From NCBI GenBank assembly GCA_900550785.1, contig URTL01000051.1, positions 1 through 12,492 on the forward strand: a stretch of 12,492 nucleotides of DNA, read 5' to 3'. The stretch is from an uncultured Collinsella sp. (GTDB lineage Bacteria; Actinomycetota; Coriobacteriia; Coriobacteriales; Coriobacteriaceae). How positions within the stretch are numbered: the stretch's first letter is position 1; the number at the start of each line of letters is the position of its first letter. A program made the position numbers and the translations under genes. Shown here piece after piece: positions 5,970 to 12,413 of the stretch. Under the pieces are notes generated by a model. That model was not told the origin of the DNA. It was given only the letters and a program-made list of their open reading frames with translations, and searched no databases.

Positions 5970-7631
5970 ATGATTGCAAAGACCATTCGCACCTGTTTTC
6001 CGATCGCTGCGGCTGCCGTTTCCGACAAGGCCGAGGAGATCAACAAGCTCAACGTCTTCCCCGTACCCGACGGCGACACCGGTACCAACATGTCGCTCAC
6101 GCTCGCCTCGGTGACCAAGGAGCTTTCTGCTCTTCCTGCCGACGCCGACATGGAAGCCATCGCCGGCGCCATCACCCACGGCTCCCTGATGGGTGCCCGC
6201 GGCAACTCCGGCGTCATCACCTCGCAGATTCTGCGCGGTGTGGCCGAGGGCCTCGTCTCTGCCGATGAGCCTATTACGGCTGCCAACATCGCCTTTGCCT
6301 TCCGTCGCGCCGTCAAGGTTGCCTTCCAGGCTGTCCGCAAGCCCATCGAGGGCACGATCCTCACGGTCCTGCGCGATGTCTCGACCAAGGCAGACGAGTG
6401 CGAGAAGAAGAAGTTCTCGGCCGAGGATGCGCTCGACGCCATCGTCGTCGAGGCATATCAGTCCGTCGCTCGCACGCCCGACCTGCTGCCCGTTCTGAAG
6501 GAGAACGGCGTGGTTGACTCCGGCGCCTTCGGCTTTGCTATTTTCCTTGAGAACTTTGTTGCCGCCGCGCTTGGCCGCAGCACCGTTGTCGAGGATTTCT
6601 CCGCCACGTTTGATTCTGCTGGCTCTGCCCGCGACGCGGCCCTTGGTCGCGTTGAGATCGAGGCCAACGACGATTGGGAGGGCTCGGAGTTCCGCTACTG
6701 CAACGAGTTCCTCTTTAAGGCCGACGCCCCGTTTGACGAGGACGAGTGCCTTAAGTTCTTGGGCTCCATGGGCGACTGCGAGCTGCTCGTGGGTGCCTAC
6801 CCCGATTACAAGATCCATGTGCACTCCAACACCCCCAACCTGGTGCTCGAGCACATGCTGCAGCTTGGTCAGATCTACGAGGTCTTTATCCACAACATGG
6901 AGATGGAGGCCCACGACCGTACCGCTAAGATTCACGAGGACCGGGAAAAGGCCGCCGAGCCCGCCAAGGCGCTGGGCTTTGTCGCCGTTGCCGCCGGTTC
7001 TGGCGAGGCCGACATCCTTAAGTCCCTCGGCGTCGACGTGATCGTGTCGGGTGGTCAGACCATGAACCCCTCGACTGCAGACCTGCTGGGCGCGGTGGAC
7101 CAGGTCAACGCGACCTCGGTCATCATTCTGCCCAACAACGGCAACATCCGCATGGCTGCCGAGGCTGCCGCTTCTGCCTGCACGGACAAGAAGGTTGCCG
7201 TCGTTCCCACCAAGACCGTCCCGCAGGCCTTCTCCGCGCTGTTCGCGGTCCTGCCCGATTCCGAGCTCGAGGATGCCGTCGCCGCCATGGTCGACGCCAT
7301 CAGCGAGGTCCGCGATGGCGAGGTCACCCGCGCCGTGCGCGACTCCAGTGCCTCTGACGGTTCTCCGATTCACTCCGGTGACGTCATGGGTATCATCGCC
7401 GGCTCCATCGACGTGGTCGGCTCCGACGTGAAGCAGGTCACGCTCGACTGCATCAACCGCATGCAGGAGGAAGAGGAGGGCGATGCGCTGACGATTCTGG
7501 CCGGCGAGGAGCTGTCCGATGAGGCCTTCCAGGAGATCGTCGACGCCATCGAGGAGGCTCAGCCCGATCTGGAGATCGACGCCCATCGTGGCGAGCAGCC
7601 GCTCTATCCCGTGATCTTCTCGATCGAGTAG
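5970..7631 (+). CDS. fakA: DAK2-domain fatty acid kinase subunit FakA (YloV-like)
   Basis: FakA is the ATP-binding subunit of fatty acid kinase. With a fatty-acid-carrying FakB partner it makes acyl-phosphate, the substrate that PlsX and PlsY pass to phospholipid synthesis. The 553-residue length matches YloV/FakA. The N-terminal DAK2 (DhaL-like) domain, about residues 8-200, shows NKLNVFPVPDGDTGTNM (25-41), whose Asp residues bind Mg-ATP in the family, GARGNSGVITSQILRG (75-90), EGTILTV (127-133) and VVDSGAFGFA (181-190). The last has Ala where DSGG or DAGG is common. The middle and C-terminal parts, including ISEVRDGEVTRAVRDS, fit the FakA regulatory and FakB-binding region. ATG 5970 is preceded by GGAG at a rather long spacing of 12 nt. 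No fakB is in the window. recG follows after 10 bp, as in many Gram-positives. FakA function is inferred from homology. Confidence 0.9.
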   Translation: MIAKTIRTCFPIAAAAVSDKAEEINKLNVFPVPDGDTGTNMSLTLASVTKELSALPADADMEAIAGAITHGSLMGARGNSGVITSQILRGVAEGLVSADEPITAANIAFAFRRAVKVAFQAVRKPIEGTILTVLRDVSTKADECEKKKFSAEDALDAIVVEAYQSVARTPDLLPVLKENGVVDSGAFGFAIFLENFVAAALGRSTVVEDFSATFDSAGSARDAALGRVEIEANDDWEGSEFRYCNEFLFKADAPFDEDECLKFLGSMGDCELLVGAYPDYKIHVHSNTPNLVLEHMLQLGQIYEVFIHNMEMEAHDRTAKIHEDREKAAEPAKALGFVAVAAGSGEADILKSLGVDVIVSGGQTMNPSTADLLGAVDQVNATSVIILPNNGNIRMAAEAAASACTDKKVAVVPTKTVPQAFSALFAVLPDSELEDAVAAMVDAISEVRDGEVTRAVRDSSASDGSPIHSGDVMGIIAGSIDVVGSDVKQVTLDCINRMQEEEEGDALTILAGEELSDEAFQEIVDAIEEAQPDLEIDAHRGEQPLYPVIFSIE

Positions 7632-7641
7632 GCAACTGCCC

Positions 7642-9819
7642 ATGTCCGAGCTCTGCTCCGTGCCGCGCGTCTCGGAGCGCTTTGCCCAGAGCAATGCGCT
7701 CGGCGAGGATATCGCGCGACTCAAATATGTTTCGGGTAAACGTGAGGAGGCCCTTCGCCGTCTGGGAATTCGGACGGTGGGGGACCTCCTTCTCCATATC
7801 CCTCATCGATACCTCGTCTTTACCCGCTCGTGGTCCATTGAGATGGCACCCATCGGTACCGTGTGCACCATCATCGCCACGGTCGACCGTATCGTCCAAA
7901 AGCAGCCGCGTCCGCGCATGCAGGTGACTGAGGTCTCACTTGTTGACGAGACGGGCGTGCTGCAGGTCGCCTTTTTCCGCCAGCCCTGGATTGCTCAGCA
8001 GCTTAAGCAGGGCGACCGCCTGGCCGTGATGGGCAAGGTCGAGTTTGCCTACGGCTTTAAGCAGATGGCCTCGCCCCACTTTGAAAAGCTCGAGGACGGG
8101 CGCGCCGCAGGCACCATTCTGCCGGTCCATTACGTGAGCGATGGCGTGAGCCAGGCGTGGATGCGCCGCATCGTAAGCGGCGCGCTCGAGGTCGTCGGCA
8201 ATCCGTTCGATCCGATTCCCGCGCCGCTGCGCGCAAAGCGGAAGCTCATGAGCAATGCCCGCGCGTTGCGTTCGATCCACTTTCCCTCGAGCATGGCTGA
8301 GCGCGACATCGCACGCCGGCGTCTTGCCTACGAGGAGTGCCTCTACCTGCAGCTGGCGCTGCGTCTGCGCAACGACGGTGGCCTGGTCGATGTGGTGCCC
8401 TATGCCCACACCGCGGGCGAGCATCTGGGCGCGCTTAAACAGGCCCTTCCGTTTTCGCTGAGCGACGAGCAGGAGGCCGCATTCCAGGATATTTTGCATG
8501 ATATGTGCGATGATACGCGCGTCATGAACCGTCTGCTGCTGGGTGACGTCGGTACCGGCAAGACGGCCGTTGCCGCCTGTGCGTTGGCTGTAGCCGCCGA
8601 TAGCGGCACGCAGGCCTGCGTTATGGCGCCCACGGGCGTGCTGGCGCGCCAATATGCCGATAAGACCGGCCCTCTGCTCTCGCAGGCCGGCATGTCCTGG
8701 GCGCTTCTGACGGGTGCCACGCCGGCTGCAGAGCGCGAGCGCATCCATGCACAGCTGGAATCAGGCGAGCTCGACGTCCTCTTTGGAACCCACGCGGTCC
8801 TTTCGGATAACGTTGCGTTCAAGCATCTGTCGCTCGTGGTCATCGATGAACAGCACCGGTTTGGCGTCGGCCAACGCAACGCCCTGCGCGCGAAGGGACC
8901 GGGTGCCGATCTGCTCGTTATGACGGCGACGCCCATCCCGCGTACGCTGGCGCTTTCGGTCTACGGCGATCTGGACACGAGCATCATTCGCCATCGGCCC
9001 GTCCCTGGTGCTGGCGTGACGACACGCGTGCTCACCGAGTCGAGCCGTGACCTCGCCTATGGCGCCATCCGCGAGGCGCATGAAAAGGGTCAGCAGGCCT
9101 ACGTGATTTGTCCGCTCGTGGAGCCGAGTGACTCGGCCGATGAGCTGGAAGACGTGCCCGGTATTGCTCGCGACGACGAGGGCCGCGTAACCGTCCCCGT
9201 GCCACTGCACGATACGGCGACCGAGCTCGATCGCCTGCGTTTGGCGTTGCCGGGTCTTGCCATCGAGCGCCTTCACGGCCGTATGCCAGCGGGGGAGAAG
9301 GACCAGGTTATCGATGCCTTTAAGCGTGGCGAGATTGACGTGCTCGTCTCGACTACGGTGGTCGAGGTGGGCGTCGACGTGCCCAACGCCACCGTCATGG
9401 TCATCGAGAACGGCGAGCGCTTTGGTTTGGCTGCCCTGCACCAGCTGCGCGGTCGCGTGGGCCGTGGCAGCGTGTCGGGCACGTGCCTGGTCATGACGCA
9501 CTCCAAGGGCAGCGGTGGCGCGTCGGCGGCACAAGACCGTCTCCAGTCGCTCGAAAAGACCTCGGACGGCTTTACGCTCGCCCAGATGGACCTGCGCCTG
9601 CGCCATGAAGGCGAGATCCTGGGTTATCGCCAGCATGGTGGCGTGACCCTGCGCTTTGTCGACCTGGACGCCGACGAGGAGCTGATCGAGTGGGCCCATT
9701 TGGACGCGGTCGAGCTCTTGCGGTATGCTTGCAACCTTGACTCTGTGGCGACGCGTCCCTTGCGCGACGCGGTCGCCATGCGTTATCGACATATCTTTAA
9801 GGAGGTCAGCGGAGGATGA
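7642..9819 (+). CDS. recG: ATP-dependent DNA helicase RecG
   Basis: RecG is a double-strand DNA translocase that remodels stalled forks and branched recombination intermediates. The 725-residue protein shows the full architecture. The N-terminal wedge/OB domain (about 20-155) begins with VSGKREEALRRLGIRTVGDLL. The first helicase domain has Walker A GDVGTGKT (301-308), GTHAVL (382-387), the DEQH box (402-405) and MTATPIPRTLAL (428-439). The second helicase domain has LHGRMP (544-549), VSTTVVEVGVDVPNATVM (569-586) and QLRGRVGRG (601-609). The C-terminal TRG-type motif is present but variant: LRLRHEGEILGYRQHG (651-666) replaces the common LRGPGE...RQSG form. The start ATG 7642 has no strong ribosome binding site, so coupling to fakA 10 bp upstream is plausible. 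The stop overlaps the rsmD start by 4 bp. Identification is firm. Confidence 0.97.
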   Translation: MSELCSVPRVSERFAQSNALGEDIARLKYVSGKREEALRRLGIRTVGDLLLHIPHRYLVFTRSWSIEMAPIGTVCTIIATVDRIVQKQPRPRMQVTEVSLVDETGVLQVAFFRQPWIAQQLKQGDRLAVMGKVEFAYGFKQMASPHFEKLEDGRAAGTILPVHYVSDGVSQAWMRRIVSGALEVVGNPFDPIPAPLRAKRKLMSNARALRSIHFPSSMAERDIARRRLAYEECLYLQLALRLRNDGGLVDVVPYAHTAGEHLGALKQALPFSLSDEQEAAFQDILHDMCDDTRVMNRLLLGDVGTGKTAVAACALAVAADSGTQACVMAPTGVLARQYADKTGPLLSQAGMSWALLTGATPAAERERIHAQLESGELDVLFGTHAVLSDNVAFKHLSLVVIDEQHRFGVGQRNALRAKGPGADLLVMTATPIPRTLALSVYGDLDTSIIRHRPVPGAGVTTRVLTESSRDLAYGAIREAHEKGQQAYVICPLVEPSDSADELEDVPGIARDDEGRVTVPVPLHDTATELDRLRLALPGLAIERLHGRMPAGEKDQVIDAFKRGEIDVLVSTTVVEVGVDVPNATVMVIENGERFGLAALHQLRGRVGRGSVSGTCLVMTHSKGSGGASAAQDRLQSLEKTSDGFTLAQMDLRLRHEGEILGYRQHGGVTLRFVDLDADEELIEWAHLDAVELLRYACNLDSVATRPLRDAVAMRYRHIFKEVSGG

Positions 9820-10472
9820 GAATCATCGGCGGCGAATGGCGCGGTCGTAAGATCGAGGAGCCCCGTGGTCGCGATGTCACCCGCCCCACGACTGATCGCG
9901 TGCGCGAGGCGTGCGCATCTATGGTCATGTCGGCATTCGATTTCGATTTGGACGAGGTTCGTGTGCTGGACGCCTTTGGCGGCTCCGGTGCCTTAGGGTT
10001 AGAGATGATCTCTCGTGGGGCCCGCTCGCTCACGACGTTTGAGATCGATCGCAACGCCGCGCGGCTCATTACCAAGAATATCGAGTCGCTCTGCCATGAC
10101 CGTGCGCGTTGGCGCGTGGTCACGGGCGACATGCTGACGAGTGCCTCACGCGGTCGTGTACCGGGCGGCCCCTTTGATCTGGTCCTGCTCGACCCGCCCT
10201 ATGCTTTTGGTGCCGAGCCGGTCGAGGAACTGCTGCAGAACCTGGCTCAGCAGGGTCTGCTTGCGCCTGGCGCTTACGCCCTGTTTGAGCATGCCGCCGC
10301 CGATGCGGGCGCGCATCCGGCAGACTTTGAGACTGTACGTGAGAAGCGCTACGGCATTACCTCGGTCGACCTGCTCCGTTGGGTCGGCGATGACGATGGT
10401 GAGGGCGATAGCGCCGGCACCGATGCCGATAACAACGATGCCACGACGTTTCAGGAGGACGCCCATGAATGA
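9816..10472 (+). CDS. rsmD: 16S rRNA (guanine(966)-N(2))-methyltransferase RsmD
   Basis: RsmD uses S-adenosylmethionine to methylate N2 of G966 in 16S rRNA of the small subunit. The start ATG 9816 overlaps the recG stop as ATGA. It is preceded by a near-perfect AAGGAGGT (9799-9806), with a second GGAGG abutting the start, the strongest ribosome binding site in the window. The 218 residues begin with the family opening MRIIGGEWRGRKI, then TRPTTDRVREA (22-32). SAM motif I is VLDAFGGSGALGLEMISRGA (50-69), and the catalytic motif DPPY is at 127-130. The usual fold ends near 190; the remaining 28 or so residues are an acidic tail (GDDDGEGDS and so on) that is probably disordered. The 3' end overlaps coaD by 8 bp. 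The rsmD-coaD pair is widespread and supports both calls. Confidence 0.96.
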   Translation: MRIIGGEWRGRKIEEPRGRDVTRPTTDRVREACASMVMSAFDFDLDEVRVLDAFGGSGALGLEMISRGARSLTTFEIDRNAARLITKNIESLCHDRARWRVVTGDMLTSASRGRVPGGPFDLVLLDPPYAFGAEPVEELLQNLAQQGLLAPGAYALFEHAAADAGAHPADFETVREKRYGITSVDLLRWVGDDDGEGDSAGTDADNNDATTFQEDAHE

Positions 10473-10962
10473 CACCATCAACCGCGTGATCGTCCCGGGC
10501 ACCTTCGATCCCATCACGTTTGGCCATATCGATGTGATCCGCCGCGCCCGCCGCATCTTTCCCAGTGTGATCGTCGCTGTTGCAGAGTCGCAGGGTAAAA
10601 ACGGTGTGGGCACCACGTTTATGCTCGATGAGCGCGTGGCGCTGGCCCGCGAGGCGCTCGGTGATATCGACGGCGTCGAAGTCCTGCCCTTTACCGGCCT
10701 CTTGGTCGACTTCGCTCGTGAGCAGGGGGCGGGGGCCGTGGTCAAGGGCCTGCGCGCCATGACCGACTTTGAGTATGAGCTGCAGCAGGCCGACCTCAAT
10801 TATCGCTTGGATAGCGAGCTGGAGTCCATCTTTGTCATGAGTGCGCCGCAGTACGGCTATATCTCGAGCTCGGTCGTTCGCCAGATCGCCTCGCTCGGCA
10901 GCGATGTATCAACGTTTGTGCCGCCCAACGTGGTCGAAGCGCTCAGACATCGCTTTTCGTGA
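10465..10962 (+). CDS. coaD: Phosphopantetheine adenylyltransferase (PPAT)
   Basis: CoaD transfers AMP from ATP to 4'-phosphopantetheine, giving dephospho-CoA, the penultimate step of coenzyme A synthesis. ATG 10465 is chosen because AGGAGG (10453-10458) lies 6 bases upstream and the protein then starts MNDTINRVIVPGTFDP; the frame is open further upstream, but that part is the other-frame shadow of rsmD. The 165-residue length is normal. Motifs are PGTFDPITFGH (11-21), whose TFGH is the nucleotidyltransferase signature, VVKGLRAMTDFEYELQQA (92-109), and YISSSVVRQIASLG (132-145) for ATP binding. It is the last gene of the close-packed run; a 68-bp gap with a promoter candidate follows, and no clear terminator is seen. 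Confidence 0.97.
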   Translation: MNDTINRVIVPGTFDPITFGHIDVIRRARRIFPSVIVAVAESQGKNGVGTTFMLDERVALAREALGDIDGVEVLPFTGLLVDFAREQGAGAVVKGLRAMTDFEYELQQADLNYRLDSELESIFVMSAPQYGYISSSVVRQIASLGSDVSTFVPPNVVEALRHRFS

Positions 10963-10986
10963 CGTTTTTTATTGCCTGGTGGCATG

Positions 10987-10995
10987 TGGTAAACT
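10987..10995 (+). promoter_or_regulatory. Extended -10 promoter upstream of the coiled-coil gene
   Basis: TGG (10987-10989) followed by TAAACT (10990-10995) forms an extended -10 element. No good -35 is present; the T-rich stretch 10965-10970 is the only candidate. The expected start near 11002 gives a leader of about 29 bases before ATG 11031. The same 7-mer TGTGGTA recurs upstream of rpmF. Confidence 0.5.
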
Positions 10996-11030
10996 AGCAC
11001 GATGATATGTTACCTATGAAAGGAGACCGG

Positions 11031-11528
11031 ATGCCGGGCGAGAATTTTCCTGGCGATAGGATCGTCAGCTTGGTCGATGAGCTCGAAGGGCTGATCGAGG
11101 AAGCCAAGCCGCCTTTCAGCAAGAACGCTCAGTTCAAGGTCATCGACGCCGACGTGTTCTTCAACATCCTCGATGAGATCCGCATGAGCTATCCCGAGGA
11201 ATGGCAGAAGTCCCGCCGTATCCTCAAAGAGCGCGAGGAGCTTATGGCCTCCGCCGCCGCTCAGGCCGATTCCATCATCGCCGATGCTCAGCAGCAGGCC
11301 CTCACCATTGCCGGTGAGCAGGAGATCGTCCGCCTTGCGCAGCAGCAGGCCGACGACATCCGCGATCGTGCCCAGCAGTACGAGCGCGAGACGCGTTATG
11401 CTGCCGAGGACTACGCAGAGCAGGTCTTTACGCACCTGGAGGAGAACCTCAAGAGCCTGACCGGCACCGTTACCCGTTGTCGTCAGCAGCTCAACGAGGG
11501 TGCCGCCCAGCAGAATGGTCAGTGGTAA
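11031..11528 (+). CDS. SepIVA/DivIVA-like coiled-coil protein
   Basis: The start ATG 11031 follows AAGGAG (11020-11025) by 5 bases; an upstream in-frame ATG at 11007 has no ribosome binding site. The 165-residue cytoplasmic protein has no signal peptide or membrane helix. Residues 9-26 form a short amphipathic segment (DRIVSLVDELEGLIEEAK). Residues 42-60 read VFFNILDEIRMSYPEEWQK. A long helical, probably coiled-coil stretch with heptad-like Ala/Gln/Ile spacing runs from about 62 to 142. The end contains LEENLKSLTGTVTRCRQQL. This layout, and neighbours coaD and DUF177, recall mycobacterial SepIVA (Rv2927c), a DivIVA-domain septum factor, but this protein is shorter (165 against about 245 residues as I remember it). 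Such proteins are sometimes mislabelled as ATP synthase subunit B. A role in division or polar growth is inference. The stop overlaps the next start by one base. Confidence 0.8.
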   Translation: MPGENFPGDRIVSLVDELEGLIEEAKPPFSKNAQFKVIDADVFFNILDEIRMSYPEEWQKSRRILKEREELMASAAAQADSIIADAQQQALTIAGEQEIVRLAQQQADDIRDRAQQYERETRYAAEDYAEQVFTHLEENLKSLTGTVTRCRQQLNEGAAQQNGQW

Positions 11529-12082
11529 TGGCTGAGTTCCCGAGCGTTACCGTCGATCTTTCCGAGCAGCTCGAGTTTCCTGGAGATTCGTTTCCGCTGA
11601 CCGGTAAGGTCGATGTCGCCACCTACACGGTGGGCGAGAAGGAGTACCAGCTACAGGACGGCATCGACTACGACGTTGTCTTTACCAATGCCGGTACCGG
11701 TGTCTTGCTCACGGGCATGGTCCGCGCGCACGCCACCGGTGAGTGCGACCGTTGCCTGGAGCCCGCCTCGTTTGATATCGCCGGAGAGATCGAGGAGTTC
11801 TACCTCTTTGGGGAGCCCGAGGATCCCGAGGCCTACGAGGACGGCTACGAGCTCCTGGGTGAGGACCGCATCGTCGATCTGGGTGAGCCCATCAATGACG
11901 CGGTCGTTATGGACACGCCGTTTGTGGTGCTCTGCAAGCCCGATTGCCGCGGTCTGTGCCCCACCTGCGGTTGCAATCTCAACGTCGAGCAATGCGATTG
12001 CGCCGCCCAGGCAGAGGCAGAATGGGCCGCTGCCACGGAAAATCCATTTGCAGCATTGAAGAATCTCAAGCTCGATGAGTAA
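11528..12082 (+). CDS. DUF177 / YceD-family protein
   Basis: This belongs to the DUF177 (YceD) family, which is typically encoded directly before rpmF; members have been linked to 23S rRNA accumulation and ribosome assembly, but the biochemical role is not settled. ATG 11528 shares its A with the preceding TAA stop, so translational coupling replaces a ribosome binding site, which I cannot see. The 184 residues show an N-terminal strand-rich part, ECDRCLEP (72-79), an acidic middle (96-119), then LCKPDCRGLCPTCGCNLN (135-152), QCDC (155-158) and a closing ENPFAALKNL (171-180), equivalent to the DPR-x-LxxL ending of the family. The nine Cys (73, 76, 136, 140, 144, 147, 149, 156, 158) suggest metal binding. 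rpmF follows after 64 bp with its own promoter candidate. Confidence 0.93.
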   Translation: MAEFPSVTVDLSEQLEFPGDSFPLTGKVDVATYTVGEKEYQLQDGIDYDVVFTNAGTGVLLTGMVRAHATGECDRCLEPASFDIAGEIEEFYLFGEPEDPEAYEDGYELLGEDRIVDLGEPINDAVVMDTPFVVLCKPDCRGLCPTCGCNLNVEQCDCAAQAEAEWAAATENPFAALKNLKLDE

Positions 12083-12087
12083 AACTG

Positions 12088-12096
12088 TGGTAGTAT
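12088..12096 (+). promoter_or_regulatory. Extended -10 promoter upstream of rpmF
   Basis: TGG (12088-12090) followed by TAGTAT (12091-12096) is an extended -10 candidate starting 6 bases after the DUF177 stop. There is no recognisable -35 at 16-18 bp spacing, where the sequence is still DUF177 coding. The predicted leader is about 45 bases. rpmF may also be read from the upstream promoter. Confidence 0.45.
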
Positions 12097-12146
12097 CGCT
12101 ACTTGCGCGTAATCGCCACACTGGATAGTTCATAAGGAAGGTCACT

Positions 12147-12326
12147 ATGCCCGTACCTAAACAAAAGCAGGGTCGTATCCGCACTCACACCCGTCGTTCC
12201 GCCAACATGAAGATCTCGGCTGCGGCTCAGTCCACGTGCCCCCGTTGCGGCGCTGTCAAGCTTCCGCACCACGTGTGCCCCAGCTGCGGTTTCTACAAGG
12301 ACCGCGAGGTTATCGTTACCGAGTAA
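12147..12326 (+). CDS. rpmF: 50S ribosomal protein L32 (bL32)
   Basis: bL32 is a small component of the large ribosomal subunit. The open frame of 59 residues begins at ATG 12147, 5 bases after AAGGAAGG (12134-12141), and ends at TAA 12324-12326. The sequence starts MPVPKQKQGRIRTHTRRSAN, the basic bL32 opening that threads into rRNA, and continues with a zinc ribbon C31-x2-C34 and C44-x2-C47 (CPRCG and CPSCG). It is therefore the zinc-binding (C+) form of L32, not a cysteine-free paralogue. The placement DUF177-rpmF-plsX is a very widespread bacterial order. A hairpin terminator lies 40 bp downstream, before plsX. Confidence 0.97.
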   Translation: MPVPKQKQGRIRTHTRRSANMKISAAAQSTCPRCGAVKLPHHVCPSCGFYKDREVIVTE

Positions 12327-12329
12327 CGG

Positions 12330-12335
12330 TATACT
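12330..12335 (+). promoter_or_regulatory. Possible -10 for plsX
   Basis: TATACT (5/6 match to the -10 consensus) begins 3 bases after the rpmF stop. No good -35 is visible at standard spacing. If active, it would make a plsX leader of about 70 bases that contains the two hairpins between 12350 and 12396. Confidence 0.35.
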
Positions 12336-12366
12336 CTGGATGCGATGCCGTTCCAAATGGAACCAC

Positions 12367-12396
12367 AATGGCCGGCTCAGTGAGTCGGCCATTTTT
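12367..12396 (+). terminator. Intrinsic terminator (or attenuator) between rpmF and plsX
   Basis: AATGGCCGGCTC (12367-12378) pairs with GAGTCGGCCATT (12382-12393) over 12 bp with one G-U wobble and a 3-base loop, ending in five T (12392-12396). It is preceded by a small perfect hairpin, GTTCC (12350-12354) with GGAAC (12359-12363). The plsX ribosome binding site begins only 4 bases after the T run, so the structure ends rpmF transcripts or attenuates plsX. Confidence 0.85.
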
Positions 12397-12413
12397 GTAT
12401 AAGGAGCATGTAT

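Noticed and set aside
5427..7724. A 765-codon open frame on the minus strand, antisense to the Asp23/Gls24 and FakA genes
   Set aside because: It is a codon-bias shadow of a GC-rich, strongly third-position-biased sense frame. Its translation is Gly/His/Asp/Leu-rich with no recognisable domain, and the sense strand carries clear conserved proteins.
8761..9792. A 343-codon minus-strand open frame antisense to recG
   Set aside because: Same shadow effect. The sense frame encodes all conserved RecG helicase motifs, and there is no ribosome binding site or promoter for the antisense frame that I can support.
10141..10464. In-frame upstream extension of coaD
   Set aside because: It lies inside rsmD in another frame, is Arg/Ser/Pro-rich shadow sequence, and the coaD family start with its AGGAGG site is at 10465.
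10973..10984. Small hairpin TGCC-TGGT-GGCA after coaD as a terminator
   Set aside because: It has a 4-bp stem, and the T run lies before it on the + strand, not after; it overlaps the promoter region.
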